From NCBI GenBank assembly GCA_012839015.1, contig DUOF01000075.1, positions 1 to 15,553 on the forward strand: a stretch of 15,553 bases of DNA. The letters run 5' to 3'. This document shows, piece by piece, positions 6,759-13,768 of the stretch (position 1 is its first letter; the number at the start of each line of letters is the position of its first letter). The stretch is from a bacterium. GTDB taxonomy: Bacteria > Bacillota_I > Bacilli_A > RFN20 > DUOF01. The notes under the pieces are model-generated. The model ran no database searches. It was not told the origin of the DNA and saw only the letters and a list, made by a program, of their open reading frames with translations. The position numbers were made by a program, and so were the translations under genes.

Positions 6759-8615
6759 CTAATCCTTATCTTTTATTTCCATCCCTGCTATTTCGTAGAT
6801 TTCTTCTCTAGTAAGTGTTTCTTTTTCAAGTAATACCTCTGCTAATTTTATTAGTAATTCTTTATTTTCTTCAATAATAGTTTTAGCTTTGTTGTAACAC
6901 TCATCTATAATTTTTCTTACCTCTTGATCGATTTCATAAGCAATTTGACCAGAGAAGTTCTTTTGGGCTGAAGCGTAATCCCTTCCTAGGAAAACACTTC
7001 CTTGTGGTTGTTCATATTGGATGCTACCTAAATTGGACATTCCAAGTTGTGTGACCATAGCACGGGCTATTTTCGTTGCTCTTTCAATATCAGAGTGGGC
7101 CCCAGTAGTCACGTCTTGGAAGAATATTTCTTCACTAACTCTTCCTGCAAGGAAACTAGTTATCCTAGCAAGTAGTTCACTTTTAGTTTGTAGGGTTGTA
7201 TCGTCTTCAGGTGTCATAAGTACATAACCGCCTGCATCACCTCTTGGTATAATAGTTACCTTTTGAACTATGTTTGCACCTTCTAGTTTCAATCCAATAA
7301 GGGCATGTCCAGACTCATGATAGGCAATTAGTTTCTTTTCTTTTGCTGTTATCAGCCTTGATTTTTTAGCAGGTCCGGCGATAACTCTATCAATAGCTTC
7401 ATCGATGTCACCCATATTTATCTTATCTCTATTTTTTCTCACTGCAAGAATTGCAGCCTCATTCAATGTGTTTTCAAGTTCTGCTCCACTAAACCCTGGT
7501 GTCCTCCTGGCTATATGCCCGAAGTTTACATCTTCTTCAAAGAATTTATTTCTAGCATGAACCCTTAATATTTCCTCTCTACCTTTTCTATCAGGTAAAT
7601 GAACCATTATTTGTCTATCAAATCTACCAGGTCTTAATAAAGCTGGGTCTAATACGTCACTTCTATTAGTAGCAGCAATAATAATAATCCCGCTATTTTC
7701 ATTAAATCCGTCCATCTCAACTAGTAGTTGGTTAAGGGTTTGTTCCCTCTCATCATGGCCGCCACCTAATCCTGTACCACGTTGACGTCCAACTGCGTCG
7801 ATCTCATCAATAAATATAATACAAGGTGCATTTATTTTAGCCTGTTTAAACATATCTCTAACTCTACTCGCACCAACACCTACAAACATTTCAACAAAGT
7901 CACTACCAGAAATAGAGAAAAATGGCACCCCGGCTTCACCAGATAAAGCTTTGGCAAGTAAAGTTTTACCAGTTCCTGGTGCACCTGTTAGTAATACACC
8001 TTTTGGTACTCTTGCACCCATCTTAGCAAACTTCTGTGGGTTTTTAAGGTATTCTACCAGTTCGATCATTTCTTCTTTTTCTTCCTTACAACCAGCAACA
8101 TCATCAAACCTAACTTTGCTTGGTTCCTGTTTGGTGGCTTTTGACTTACCAACCTCTAGTGCTCTAGAAGCACCTCCGCCACTACCGATCATCTTACTCA
8201 TGATAAGGAAAAACACTACCCCAATAATCAGTAGAGGTAAAACGCTAAGTGCTAACTCAGCAAATATATTTCTCTCATATGCATCTATATACTCAACTAC
8301 TTTTTCAGCTGCCTCATTGCTAGATATATAATTAGATATATCCTCTATAAAAACACTAGGTATTCTAGCTGTAAACCTTGTTGTTGTCCCGTCTTCAATA
8401 TACTCACCTTCAACTACTATAACAGTAGCTTTTTCAGTTACTTTCAAACTGCTAAACTCGGTTTTGGTTTGAAGTACTGATTCAAGTTCATTTCTCTTTA
8501 ACTCTTGGGGTCCCCTAGCACCCTGAAGAATAAATAACATTACAATCACTACTGCAAAGGCAAATAACCATATTCCTAGTCCAGTCAGGGAGGTTTTCTT
8601 TTTATTTAAACTCAT
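6759..8615 (-). CDS. ftsH: ATP-dependent zinc metalloprotease FtsH
   Basis: FtsH is a hexameric membrane protease that extracts and degrades membrane and soluble proteins. In order: membrane segment at about residues 13-31; an extracytoplasmic domain to about 115; a second membrane segment at about 121-142; and the AAA+ domain with Walker A GAPGTGKT (211-218), Walker B IIFIDEID and the RPGRFDR second region of homology. The protease domain has HESGH (433-437, the zinc-binding HExxH) and the third ligand aspartate in HSDIERAT (D509). At 618 residues it is full length and complete. The ATG at 8615 follows GAGGAT and overlaps the end of tilS by 14 nt. tilS followed by ftsH is the classic Bacillota order. 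It is the last gene of the minus-strand cluster and ends at a terminator. Confidence 0.98.
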   Translation of the reverse strand: MSLNKKKTSLTGLGIWLFAFAVVIVMLFILQGARGPQELKRNELESVLQTKTEFSSLKVTEKATVIVVEGEYIEDGTTTRFTARIPSVFIEDISNYISSNEAAEKVVEYIDAYERNIFAELALSVLPLLIIGVVFFLIMSKMIGSGGGASRALEVGKSKATKQEPSKVRFDDVAGCKEEKEEMIELVEYLKNPQKFAKMGARVPKGVLLTGAPGTGKTLLAKALSGEAGVPFFSISGSDFVEMFVGVGASRVRDMFKQAKINAPCIIFIDEIDAVGRQRGTGLGGGHDEREQTLNQLLVEMDGFNENSGIIIIAATNRSDVLDPALLRPGRFDRQIMVHLPDRKGREEILRVHARNKFFEEDVNFGHIARRTPGFSGAELENTLNEAAILAVRKNRDKINMGDIDEAIDRVIAGPAKKSRLITAKEKKLIAYHESGHALIGLKLEGANIVQKVTIIPRGDAGGYVLMTPEDDTTLQTKSELLARITSFLAGRVSEEIFFQDVTTGAHSDIERATKIARAMVTQLGMSNLGSIQYEQPQGSVFLGRDYASAQKNFSGQIAYEIDQEVRKIIDECYNKAKTIIEENKELLIKLAEVLLEKETLTREEIYEIAGMEIKDKD

Positions 8616-9837
8616 TTGTATCCTCGCTTTCTCTTATATATAATTGGATTTTTTCATCCTTAAAAGTCACCTTTTCATTATAGAGTATATCCAATTTCAA
8701 AACAAGTATTACAACCCCGTTTTTATCGACAATTACAGGCCAACTTCTTCTCTCAAACAATGGTATCTTTTTGTCTTTAAATAGTTTATTTACCTTCTTA
8801 TCACTTGTTCTAGCGTTTCTGATTGTTATTGGAAAATCAGCTTTATTAACACTTATTAAATCCTTTCTCTCTCCACTTAATGAAACACTAAACTGTTTAT
8901 ATTTCTTTTCTTCCACAGGATAGCAAATTGTATAGGAATACGGCTCTTTTTTCACCCTAAAATTAAGTTCATCATATTCTTTACAAAGATATAAACCATC
9001 TTCCTCCCAAAGGATAATATTTGGTTTTTTACTATCAATCTTTTTTAAAACATCATTTAACCTAGACTCACTTATTGATAACTTTCTTTTGTATGTGTTT
9101 ATAACAAAGTGGTATAAAATGCTAATTTTATCCTTTTTGCTGTACTTAGAGAACTCTATCAAATTTAAAGTATTCCCCTTAATACATTCCTCCATTAGTT
9201 TGTCTATTCTTTTTTTCTCTATTAATTTATTTTTGTTTTTATTATTAATTTCATCAATAATAGAGTTCTTTTCTTCCCTGCTCAATTTACTTAAAACAGA
9301 CTCTCTGATCTTGTTTCTTTCATACTTTAAATCTTTATTCGTTTCATCTTCACCAAAAACTATATTGTTACTAACACAATATCTTACTAATTCCTCTTTA
9401 GTTCTATCCAAAAGAGGCCTTGTTACGTTCATATCATACAAGGTATTATTCTCTTTTATTCCATAGTAATCACAAATTATATTTCTTTGCTTCTGTAAAT
9501 AGTAAGTCTCAATAACATCATCAAGATGGTGTCCTAAATATAATGTTTTACACTTATATAGATCATATATTTCTTTAAAGAATTCATATCTTTTTATTCT
9601 TGCCCAGTTTTCAAAGTTGCCGTCTTCTTTTTGGTAATCTCCTGCGAGTAAGGTATGAATTGTAATATTATATTTTTCACAATAGTCTTTAACTATTTTC
9701 TCATCACGATCACTAGACTCCCTAGACTTGTAATTTACATGACAAACAATCACTTGTTTATTCTCTTTTCTTAAGATATCAAGCAAAGCTAGTGAATCTG
9801 GACCACCGGAAACTCCTACTAAATAATTTACAACCAC
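8602..9837 (-). CDS. tilS: tRNA(Ile)-lysidine synthase TilS
   Basis: TilS attaches lysine to C34 of the CAU-anticodon tRNA(Ile), switching its identity from Met to Ile; it is normally essential. The PP-loop ATP-pyrophosphatase motif SGGPDS is at residues 10-15, and LGHHLDDVIET is the usual second motif of the N-terminal domain. The C-terminal segment with LFKDKKIPLFERRSWPVIVD is the TilS C-terminal domain. At 411 residues it is on the short side compared with about 470 in B. subtilis, mainly in the middle. The start is a GTG at 9837, which is constrained because an in-frame TAG directly precedes it; GGTGGTG upstream serves as ribosome site. It follows the spoIIE remnant by about 40 nt and overlaps ftsH. 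Confidence 0.94.
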   Translation of the reverse strand: MVVNYLVGVSGGPDSLALLDILRKENKQVIVCHVNYKSRESSDRDEKIVKDYCEKYNITIHTLLAGDYQKEDGNFENWARIKRYEFFKEIYDLYKCKTLYLGHHLDDVIETYYLQKQRNIICDYYGIKENNTLYDMNVTRPLLDRTKEELVRYCVSNNIVFGEDETNKDLKYERNKIRESVLSKLSREEKNSIIDEINNKNKNKLIEKKRIDKLMEECIKGNTLNLIEFSKYSKKDKISILYHFVINTYKRKLSISESRLNDVLKKIDSKKPNIILWEEDGLYLCKEYDELNFRVKKEPYSYTICYPVEEKKYKQFSVSLSGERKDLISVNKADFPITIRNARTSDKKVNKLFKDKKIPLFERRSWPVIVDKNGVVILVLKLDILYNEKVTFKDEKIQLYIRESEDTNEFK

Positions 9838-9980
9838 CTATGTCACCACCGGTTTTATCTTACCATAGATTGTTACTAATTACACCAGTTTAGCTATCAA
9901 AACACTCTTATCATCTAAGGTTAATTCCTTTGATTTTCCGATTATCTGGTTAGCCATGTTCTGCGGATCTCCTTTTTTTA

Positions 9981-10778
9981 TTAATGGTAAATCTGTTCGA
10001 TATTGTCTCCGATTCCATCACTTACCATAACAAAATAGTCACCCTTATCAAACTCAAAATCTACCTTATTATAGTTTGCTTCATCTATTATACCAACCGG
10101 TAAGGAACTACCGTTTATTTTTTCAATGCTCTCTCCTTTAATTAGGTAAGAAGGTGAGGCTCCACTTTTAACAACACTTGCTTTCCCATTAAAGTGATCA
10201 TAGACCAAGACATCTAAAGTGGCAAAACATTCCTTGGGTTCGTTATTTTTTAAAATGGAATTGACACAAGTCACTACTTTTTCAACTTCGATCCCTATAT
10301 CAATAAAACCATACATAAGGTCAAGCGCAAGTTGTGATTCTTTTTTGGCCCCTTCTCCATAACCCATGCCATCACTAAGGGAAACTACACACTTCTTGCC
10401 ATTATCAAATATCTTATATGAATCACCACACGCCTCGTAATCCCTAGCGATTTGTGAAACACCGTATTTTAGGGAAGCAGCCCTTTGACTCTTGATAACA
10501 ATCTTGTGGGAATTAGCTATTTCATTATAAAACCGACTAGTAACGGACATCCTTAATCCTATTTCTTTTTCAAGGATCGGTAGGATAATGTTATCAATTC
10601 GATCTTTGTTACCTTCAATCCCTATCTCCACCTTAACTTGTTTTAGCGTGTCTTTGGTTATATTTAGGTACATTACTTCTACTCCATATTTAAATAGTAA
10701 TTGTTGGATTTTCAACTCATTGATATTATTATCGAAATCTTTAAGCGATTTGATATCGAGTGCAAATCTTTCAATCAA
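9981..10778 (-). CDS. spoIIE: SpoIIE fragment: PP2C phosphatase part, C-terminally truncated
   Basis: The 265-residue fragment contains DNIILPILEKEIG, then the PP2C motifs CGDSY, SLSDGMGYGEGAKKES, VKSGASPSYL, SSLPVGII and VSDGI, each with a close counterpart in B. subtilis SpoIIE by recall. The metal-binding aspartates in CGDSY, LSDGMG and VSDGI are present. It stops soon after VSDGI, before the final DD-[TS] motif, which lies in another frame just downstream. The TTG at 10778 has no Shine-Dalgarno, and the same frame is open upstream to about 10895 with SpoIIE-like sequence (KYEISEELLISAQ), so independent initiation here is doubtful. More likely this is the continuation of the membrane part through a -1 frame change. 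Confidence 0.7.
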   Translation of the reverse strand: MIERFALDIKSLKDFDNNINELKIQQLLFKYGVEVMYLNITKDTLKQVKVEIGIEGNKDRIDNIILPILEKEIGLRMSVTSRFYNEIANSHKIVIKSQRAASLKYGVSQIARDYEACGDSYKIFDNGKKCVVSLSDGMGYGEGAKKESQLALDLMYGFIDIGIEVEKVVTCVNSILKNNEPKECFATLDVLVYDHFNGKASVVKSGASPSYLIKGESIEKINGSSLPVGIIDEANYNKVDFEFDKGDYFVMVSDGIGDNIEQIYH

Positions 10779-10807
10779 CTGTGCACTTATAAGTAACTCT
10801 TCGCTTA
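10742..10807 (-). repeat. Nested inverted repeats downstream of the slippery heptamer
   Basis: The outer perfect arms TAAGCGA / TCGCTTA (10801-10807 and 10742-10748, 7 bp) enclose inner perfect arms AGTGCA / TGCACT (10782-10787 and 10759-10764, 6 bp). The RNA could fold into a two-part stem downstream of A_AAA_AAG, the position of a frameshift stimulator. The arms are short and widely spaced, so stability is uncertain. Confidence 0.4.
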
Positions 10808-10826
10808 TTTCATACTTTTCTTTTTT
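10801..10826 (-). other. Slippery heptamer A_AAA_AAG at the first spoIIE break
   Basis: On the minus strand the membrane-part frame reads ATA AAA AAG AAA AGT ATG AAA TAA. The A_AAA_AAG heptamer (10820-10826) is in the exact register used for -1 slippage, as known from E. coli dnaX. A -1 shift there continues GAA AAG TAT GAA, joining the phosphatase frame, 12 codons before the TTG at 10778. An inverted repeat starts 12 nt downstream of the heptamer. The register is directly visible; function is inference. Confidence 0.4.
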
Positions 10827-11845
10827 ATTGATTCTTTGTTGTCTTCTATCCGCTTTGAGATACTCGAGAAAAGCGTAGAAAACTGATTCATCTTGTTAGC
10901 AACGTTGTAGTAGAACTTTTGGTTTTTTTTCTGGTTTATAATTAAAAGTTCACTACTTCCTATACAGGTGGTAGCTAGTTTTTTTATAAAGTCGTTAGGT
11001 ATAAAAAGGAACATTGTTGAGGCTGCTAAAACCTCATATATGTATGTATAATTTAAATCTAATAGGTAAATAAACAGAGCGTTTACACCGATATAGAAAA
11101 ATATCTTGCTAATTTTATTAGTATCTTTTAAGTAGAATAAAACGACTTCTCCCCCTAGTAGGAGGGTGAAATATTCGACTCCCAAATTGTAATTAATCCC
11201 GATTAAAACACCTAAAATAAATGTTACAATTAGCCCAATACTAAAACCAAGTTGACTCAACACCATTAGTAAAACTCTTACTAAAACTAGACTCAGACTT
11301 ATTTCAAAAAGGTTCACATTTATACCAATCAAACTAATACCAATTATAGAAAAAATGACAATAGAGACCTCAGGTTCTAGATATTGCTTATTCTCTATAC
11401 TTAGTTTGAAGTATGCTTTTACTAGATAACTACTTAACCAGTAAGACACAATCGCACCTACTACAGGGGTTATTATATACTCCCCCTGATAAATTAGATG
11501 GATTAGACTCCCACCGATTAGAGTTGCTAAGAAGGTAATCCATTTAATTGAGCTTCTAATCTTTATTTTATTTTCTCTAGCTAGTAGATAACAAGCAAAG
11601 AAAAAAATTACCGTTCCAGTATAAATTAAAAGATCCAAATAAGTGGAGCCAAACAGTGATAGATATCCACCTAAAATTGCACTAATGAAAACATACCTTC
11701 CCCCTAATAAACTACAGGCAATAAAAGGTAATAAAAAAATTAGAAAGTTGTGGTCATATGTGACCCTGGCTAGTAAAAAACTTCCTGTAATGTAAATAAG
11801 ATATTTTAAATTTTCGAATGTTATTGCTTTATTAATTTTGTCCAT
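10805..11845 (-). CDS. spoIIE: SpoIIE fragment: N-terminal membrane part
   Basis: About 346 residues, nearly all hydrophobic, with roughly ten membrane segments (for example YLIYITGSFLLARVTYDH, FLIFLLPFIACSLLGG, then several more to about residue 285). A short soluble tail follows (VANKMNQFSTLFSSISKRIED) and a stop. This is the layout of the SpoIIE membrane domain, which holds the phosphatase at the septum. On its own it has no catalytic part. I prefer the ATG at 11845, with GGTGGGTG upstream; an in-frame GTG at 11854 would add three residues. The soluble region after the membrane part is shorter than in B. subtilis, even in the rejoined protein, and the cysteine cluster I recall there is missing. 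The gene starts about 60 nt after folD. Confidence 0.75.
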   Translation of the reverse strand: MDKINKAITFENLKYLIYITGSFLLARVTYDHNFLIFLLPFIACSLLGGRYVFISAILGGYLSLFGSTYLDLLIYTGTVIFFFACYLLARENKIKIRSSIKWITFLATLIGGSLIHLIYQGEYIITPVVGAIVSYWLSSYLVKAYFKLSIENKQYLEPEVSIVIFSIIGISLIGINVNLFEISLSLVLVRVLLMVLSQLGFSIGLIVTFILGVLIGINYNLGVEYFTLLLGGEVVLFYLKDTNKISKIFFYIGVNALFIYLLDLNYTYIYEVLAASTMFLFIPNDFIKKLATTCIGSSELLIINQKKNQKFYYNVANKMNQFSTLFSSISKRIEDNKESIKKKSMK

Positions 11846-11872
11846 TGATTTCACCCACCGCCACTATTGTAG

Positions 11873-11887
11873 CGATAGCAACTATCG
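11873..11887. repeat. Small perfect hairpin between folD and spoIIE
   Basis: CGATAG / CTATCG with a 3-nt loop lies in the short gap between the folD stop and the spoIIE start. No T-run follows on the minus strand, so it is unlikely to be a full terminator. It might be an operator or RNA processing signal. Confidence 0.35.
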
Positions 11888-11904
11888 AATTTTAGCGAAT
11901 AATA

Positions 11905-12747
11905 CTATTTAAGTGTTAATTTAAAAGATTTTAATGTTTGACTTAGTAGACTAGCAATAGTCATTGGTCCAACTCCTCCTGGAACTGGTGTATAAGCACT
12001 TAGTTTATGCTTAGAGTTTTCAATATCAACATCCCCGACATTATCTTCATTATATCCGGCATCAATAACTACCGCACCTTCTTTTAGAAAGTCCTCTTTT
12101 ATTAATTTTGATTTACCAGTACAAGAAACTACAATGTCTGCCCTCTTGCAAAGAGTAGCTAAATCTTTGGAGTAAGCATGTGCTATTGTTACTGTAGCAT
12201 TCTTGTTTAACATCATCATAGCGACAGGTTTACCTAGTATTGCACTTCTGCCAATTACTAGGACTTCTTTTCCCTCAACTTCTATTTCATAGTGTTCAAT
12301 TAGTGTTTTGATTCCTAGTGGTGTTGCGCTTAAAAAGGCTTCTTTATCCCCCATAGTCATAGAACCAAAGTTAAGCGCTGTTACACCATCAACATCTTTT
12401 TTTACATCTATCGCATCAAAACACTTTCTCTCATCAATTTGTTTTGGTGTCGGATGTTGTAAAAGAATCCCATTAATTTTAGGATCATTATTTAAATCAT
12501 TGATTATGTTTAATAATTCTTCGGTAGTTGTCTTTACACCTAATTCGATACTAACACTATTAATACCTACTCTTTTACAAGCTTTTTGTTTCATCTTTAC
12601 ATAGGTCACACTAGCAGGATCCTCCCCGACAATAATTGTCGCTAGGGTAGGTACTTTACCTGTTTTGTTTTTCAGTTTTTCAACCTCTTTTTTTATCTCG
12701 GACTCTATTTTTTTTGAGAGACCCTTTCCATCCATTAATGTAGCCAT
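11905..12747 (-). CDS. folD: Bifunctional methylenetetrahydrofolate dehydrogenase / cyclohydrolase
   Basis: FolD interconverts 5,10-methylene-THF, methenyl-THF and 10-formyl-THF with NADP(H), supplying one-carbon units for purines and formyl-Met-tRNA. Visible motifs include YVKMKQKACKRVGI with the catalytic lysine, the substrate-site block GILLQHPTP, the cofactor-site GRSAILGKPVAMMML and the C-terminal signature PVPGGVGPMTIASLL. At 280 residues it is full length. The substrate block differs from the more common VQLPLP form. The ATG overlaps the dusB stop as TAATG, with GGTGG upstream, so the pair is probably translationally coupled. Placement of folD between dusB and spoIIE is not the B. subtilis arrangement. 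Confidence 0.96.
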   Translation of the reverse strand: MATLMDGKGLSKKIESEIKKEVEKLKNKTGKVPTLATIIVGEDPASVTYVKMKQKACKRVGINSVSIELGVKTTTEELLNIINDLNNDPKINGILLQHPTPKQIDERKCFDAIDVKKDVDGVTALNFGSMTMGDKEAFLSATPLGIKTLIEHYEIEVEGKEVLVIGRSAILGKPVAMMMLNKNATVTIAHAYSKDLATLCKRADIVVSCTGKSKLIKEDFLKEGAVVIDAGYNEDNVGDVDIENSKHKLSAYTPVPGGVGPMTIASLLSQTLKSFKLTLK

Positions 12748-13721
12748 TATCTATCCACCCCTTCAAGATAATCATTTAAGAGTCTTTCTAACTCTTCATA
12801 TGTATTTGTTTTATTAATCATAATCTTAACATTATTTGCACCCTCTTGTCCCTTTAAATACCAACAGGCGTGACTTCTCATTTCTTTAATCCCTATCTCT
12901 TCTCCTTTTAATTCACAAAGTTCTCTTGCGTGTCTTAGGCAAAGGGTTATCTTTTCCCTAATTGAAGGATCATCGAGTCTCTCACCAGTTTTAAAATAAT
13001 GATCTATTTGTTTAAATAACCAAGGGTTCCCTAGTGCCCCTCTGCCGACCATAACTGCATCACAATTAGTTTCCGTTTTCATCCTGATTGCGTCATCAAT
13101 AGATTTTATATCCCCGTTACCTACCACAGGTATGCTGACAGCTTCTTTAACCTTCTTTATGTATGAGTAATCCGCATCACCAGAATAATATTGGTTTTTG
13201 GTGCGTGCATGAACACAAATTAGTTTAACCCCTGCCTTCTCCATCAGTTTAGCCATTTCTACTACATTTATGCTCTCTTTGTTCCATCCAAGTCGAAGCT
13301 TAACTGTTACGGGTTTTTCACTTACTTCTACGATCGCTTTTACTTTTTCATAGGCTGAGTCTAGATCTTTTAACCAGTAACTACCTGCCTTTGATCTTAT
13401 TACCTTAGTTACTGGACACCCCATGTTAATATCTAAAATGTCAGCAGAAGATTTTTTATTAATTATCTTAGTTGCTTCAACAAGAAATTCTTCTTCACCA
13501 CCAAATAGTTGGATAGCAACTGGGTGCTCCTCTTCATCTATTTCCATCATTTTATATGTGTTATCACTTTTATAAACTAAAGCTTTATCACTAACCATTT
13601 CGGTATACGTAAGACTAGCACCAAACTCCTTTGCTATCTTTCTATATACTTTATTAGTTATCCCTGCCATTGGGGCACAGAAAACAAAACCATCGATTTC
13701 AATATTGTCTATTTTAATCAT
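12747..13721 (-). CDS. dusB: tRNA-dihydrouridine synthase
   Basis: This FMN enzyme reduces specific uridines in the tRNA D-loop to dihydrouridine using NADPH. The 324-residue TIM-barrel protein has the family start (FCAPMAGITNKVYR), the active-site cysteine in ILDINMGCPVTKV, the FMN/substrate block CVHARTKNQYYSGDADY and the phosphate-binding PVVGNGDI followed by VMVGRGALGNPWLF. The last 70 residues form the helical RNA-binding domain (KEMRSHACWYLKG). I chose the ATG at 13721, preceded by GGTGA at 5-nt spacing; a TTG at 13733 is in frame but lies before this ribosome site. The dusB label follows from neighbourhood (near ftsH/tilS, as in Bacillus) and general sequence; exact uridine specificity is not deducible. 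Confidence 0.93.
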   Translation of the reverse strand: MIKIDNIEIDGFVFCAPMAGITNKVYRKIAKEFGASLTYTEMVSDKALVYKSDNTYKMMEIDEEEHPVAIQLFGGEEEFLVEATKIINKKSSADILDINMGCPVTKVIRSKAGSYWLKDLDSAYEKVKAIVEVSEKPVTVKLRLGWNKESINVVEMAKLMEKAGVKLICVHARTKNQYYSGDADYSYIKKVKEAVSIPVVGNGDIKSIDDAIRMKTETNCDAVMVGRGALGNPWLFKQIDHYFKTGERLDDPSIREKITLCLRHARELCELKGEEIGIKEMRSHACWYLKGQEGANNVKIMINKTNTYEELERLLNDYLEGVDR

Positions 13722-13737
13722 TAAATTCACCAATTAG

Positions 13738-13766
13738 ATTTTAACTATCTCAAGACATTTATTCAA
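13738..13766 (-). promoter_or_regulatory. Possible promoter before dusB
   Basis: On the minus strand, TTGAAT and TAAAAT are separated by exactly 17 nt in the 47-nt gap between the clpC stop and the dusB ATG. The start point would fall at the dusB Shine-Dalgarno, giving an unusually short leader, so the call is weak. Confidence 0.3.
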
Positions 13767-13768
13767 GT

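Larger units (their letters stand above)
9880..11845 (-). pseudogene. spoIIE: spoIIE, disrupted by two frame changes
   Basis: Taken together this stretch encodes one SpoIIE-like protein of about 655 residues if two -1 frame changes are allowed, one near 10820 and one near 9990. SpoIIE is the forespore PP2C-type phosphatase that dephosphorylates SpoIIAA to activate SigF and also interacts with the division machinery. Frame 1 gives the multi-membrane N-terminal part. Frame 2 gives the regulatory part and most of the phosphatase. Frame 3 (9880-9990) gives a tail starting LPLIKKGDPQNMANQ and ending DDKSVLIAKLV, which I align by recall to the B. subtilis end (NDPQEIADLL, then DDMTVVVV). Similarity continues across both breaks, so this was one gene. 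It may be a decayed gene, a gene with recoding, or a product of assembly errors. It lies between folD and tilS. Confidence 0.75.

Noticed and set aside
7951..8331. 126-codon open frame opposite ftsH
   Set aside because: Antisense shadow of the conserved AAA+ domain, with no ribosome site or recognisable protein.
9089..9466. 125-codon plus-strand frame opposite tilS, hydrophobic
   Set aside because: Reads out as Leu/Ser/Phe-rich because it is antisense to a Lys/Glu/Asn-rich region; not a membrane protein gene.
9880..9951. Small separate gene starting at the ATG near 9951 (MANQIIGKSKELT...), with AAGGAG upstream
   Set aside because: The protein matches the SpoIIE C-terminus and the AAGGAG encodes the conserved KKGD region, so it is the out-of-frame tail rather than a new gene.
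10776..10778. TTG as an independent start for the phosphatase part of spoIIE
   Set aside because: No Shine-Dalgarno nearby, and SpoIIE-like sequence continues upstream in the same frame, so it is probably not a real start.
11880..11895. Spo0A-box-like TTCGATA upstream of spoIIE
   Set aside because: It differs from TTCGACA, is a single copy, and lies in the hairpin arm; too weak to call.
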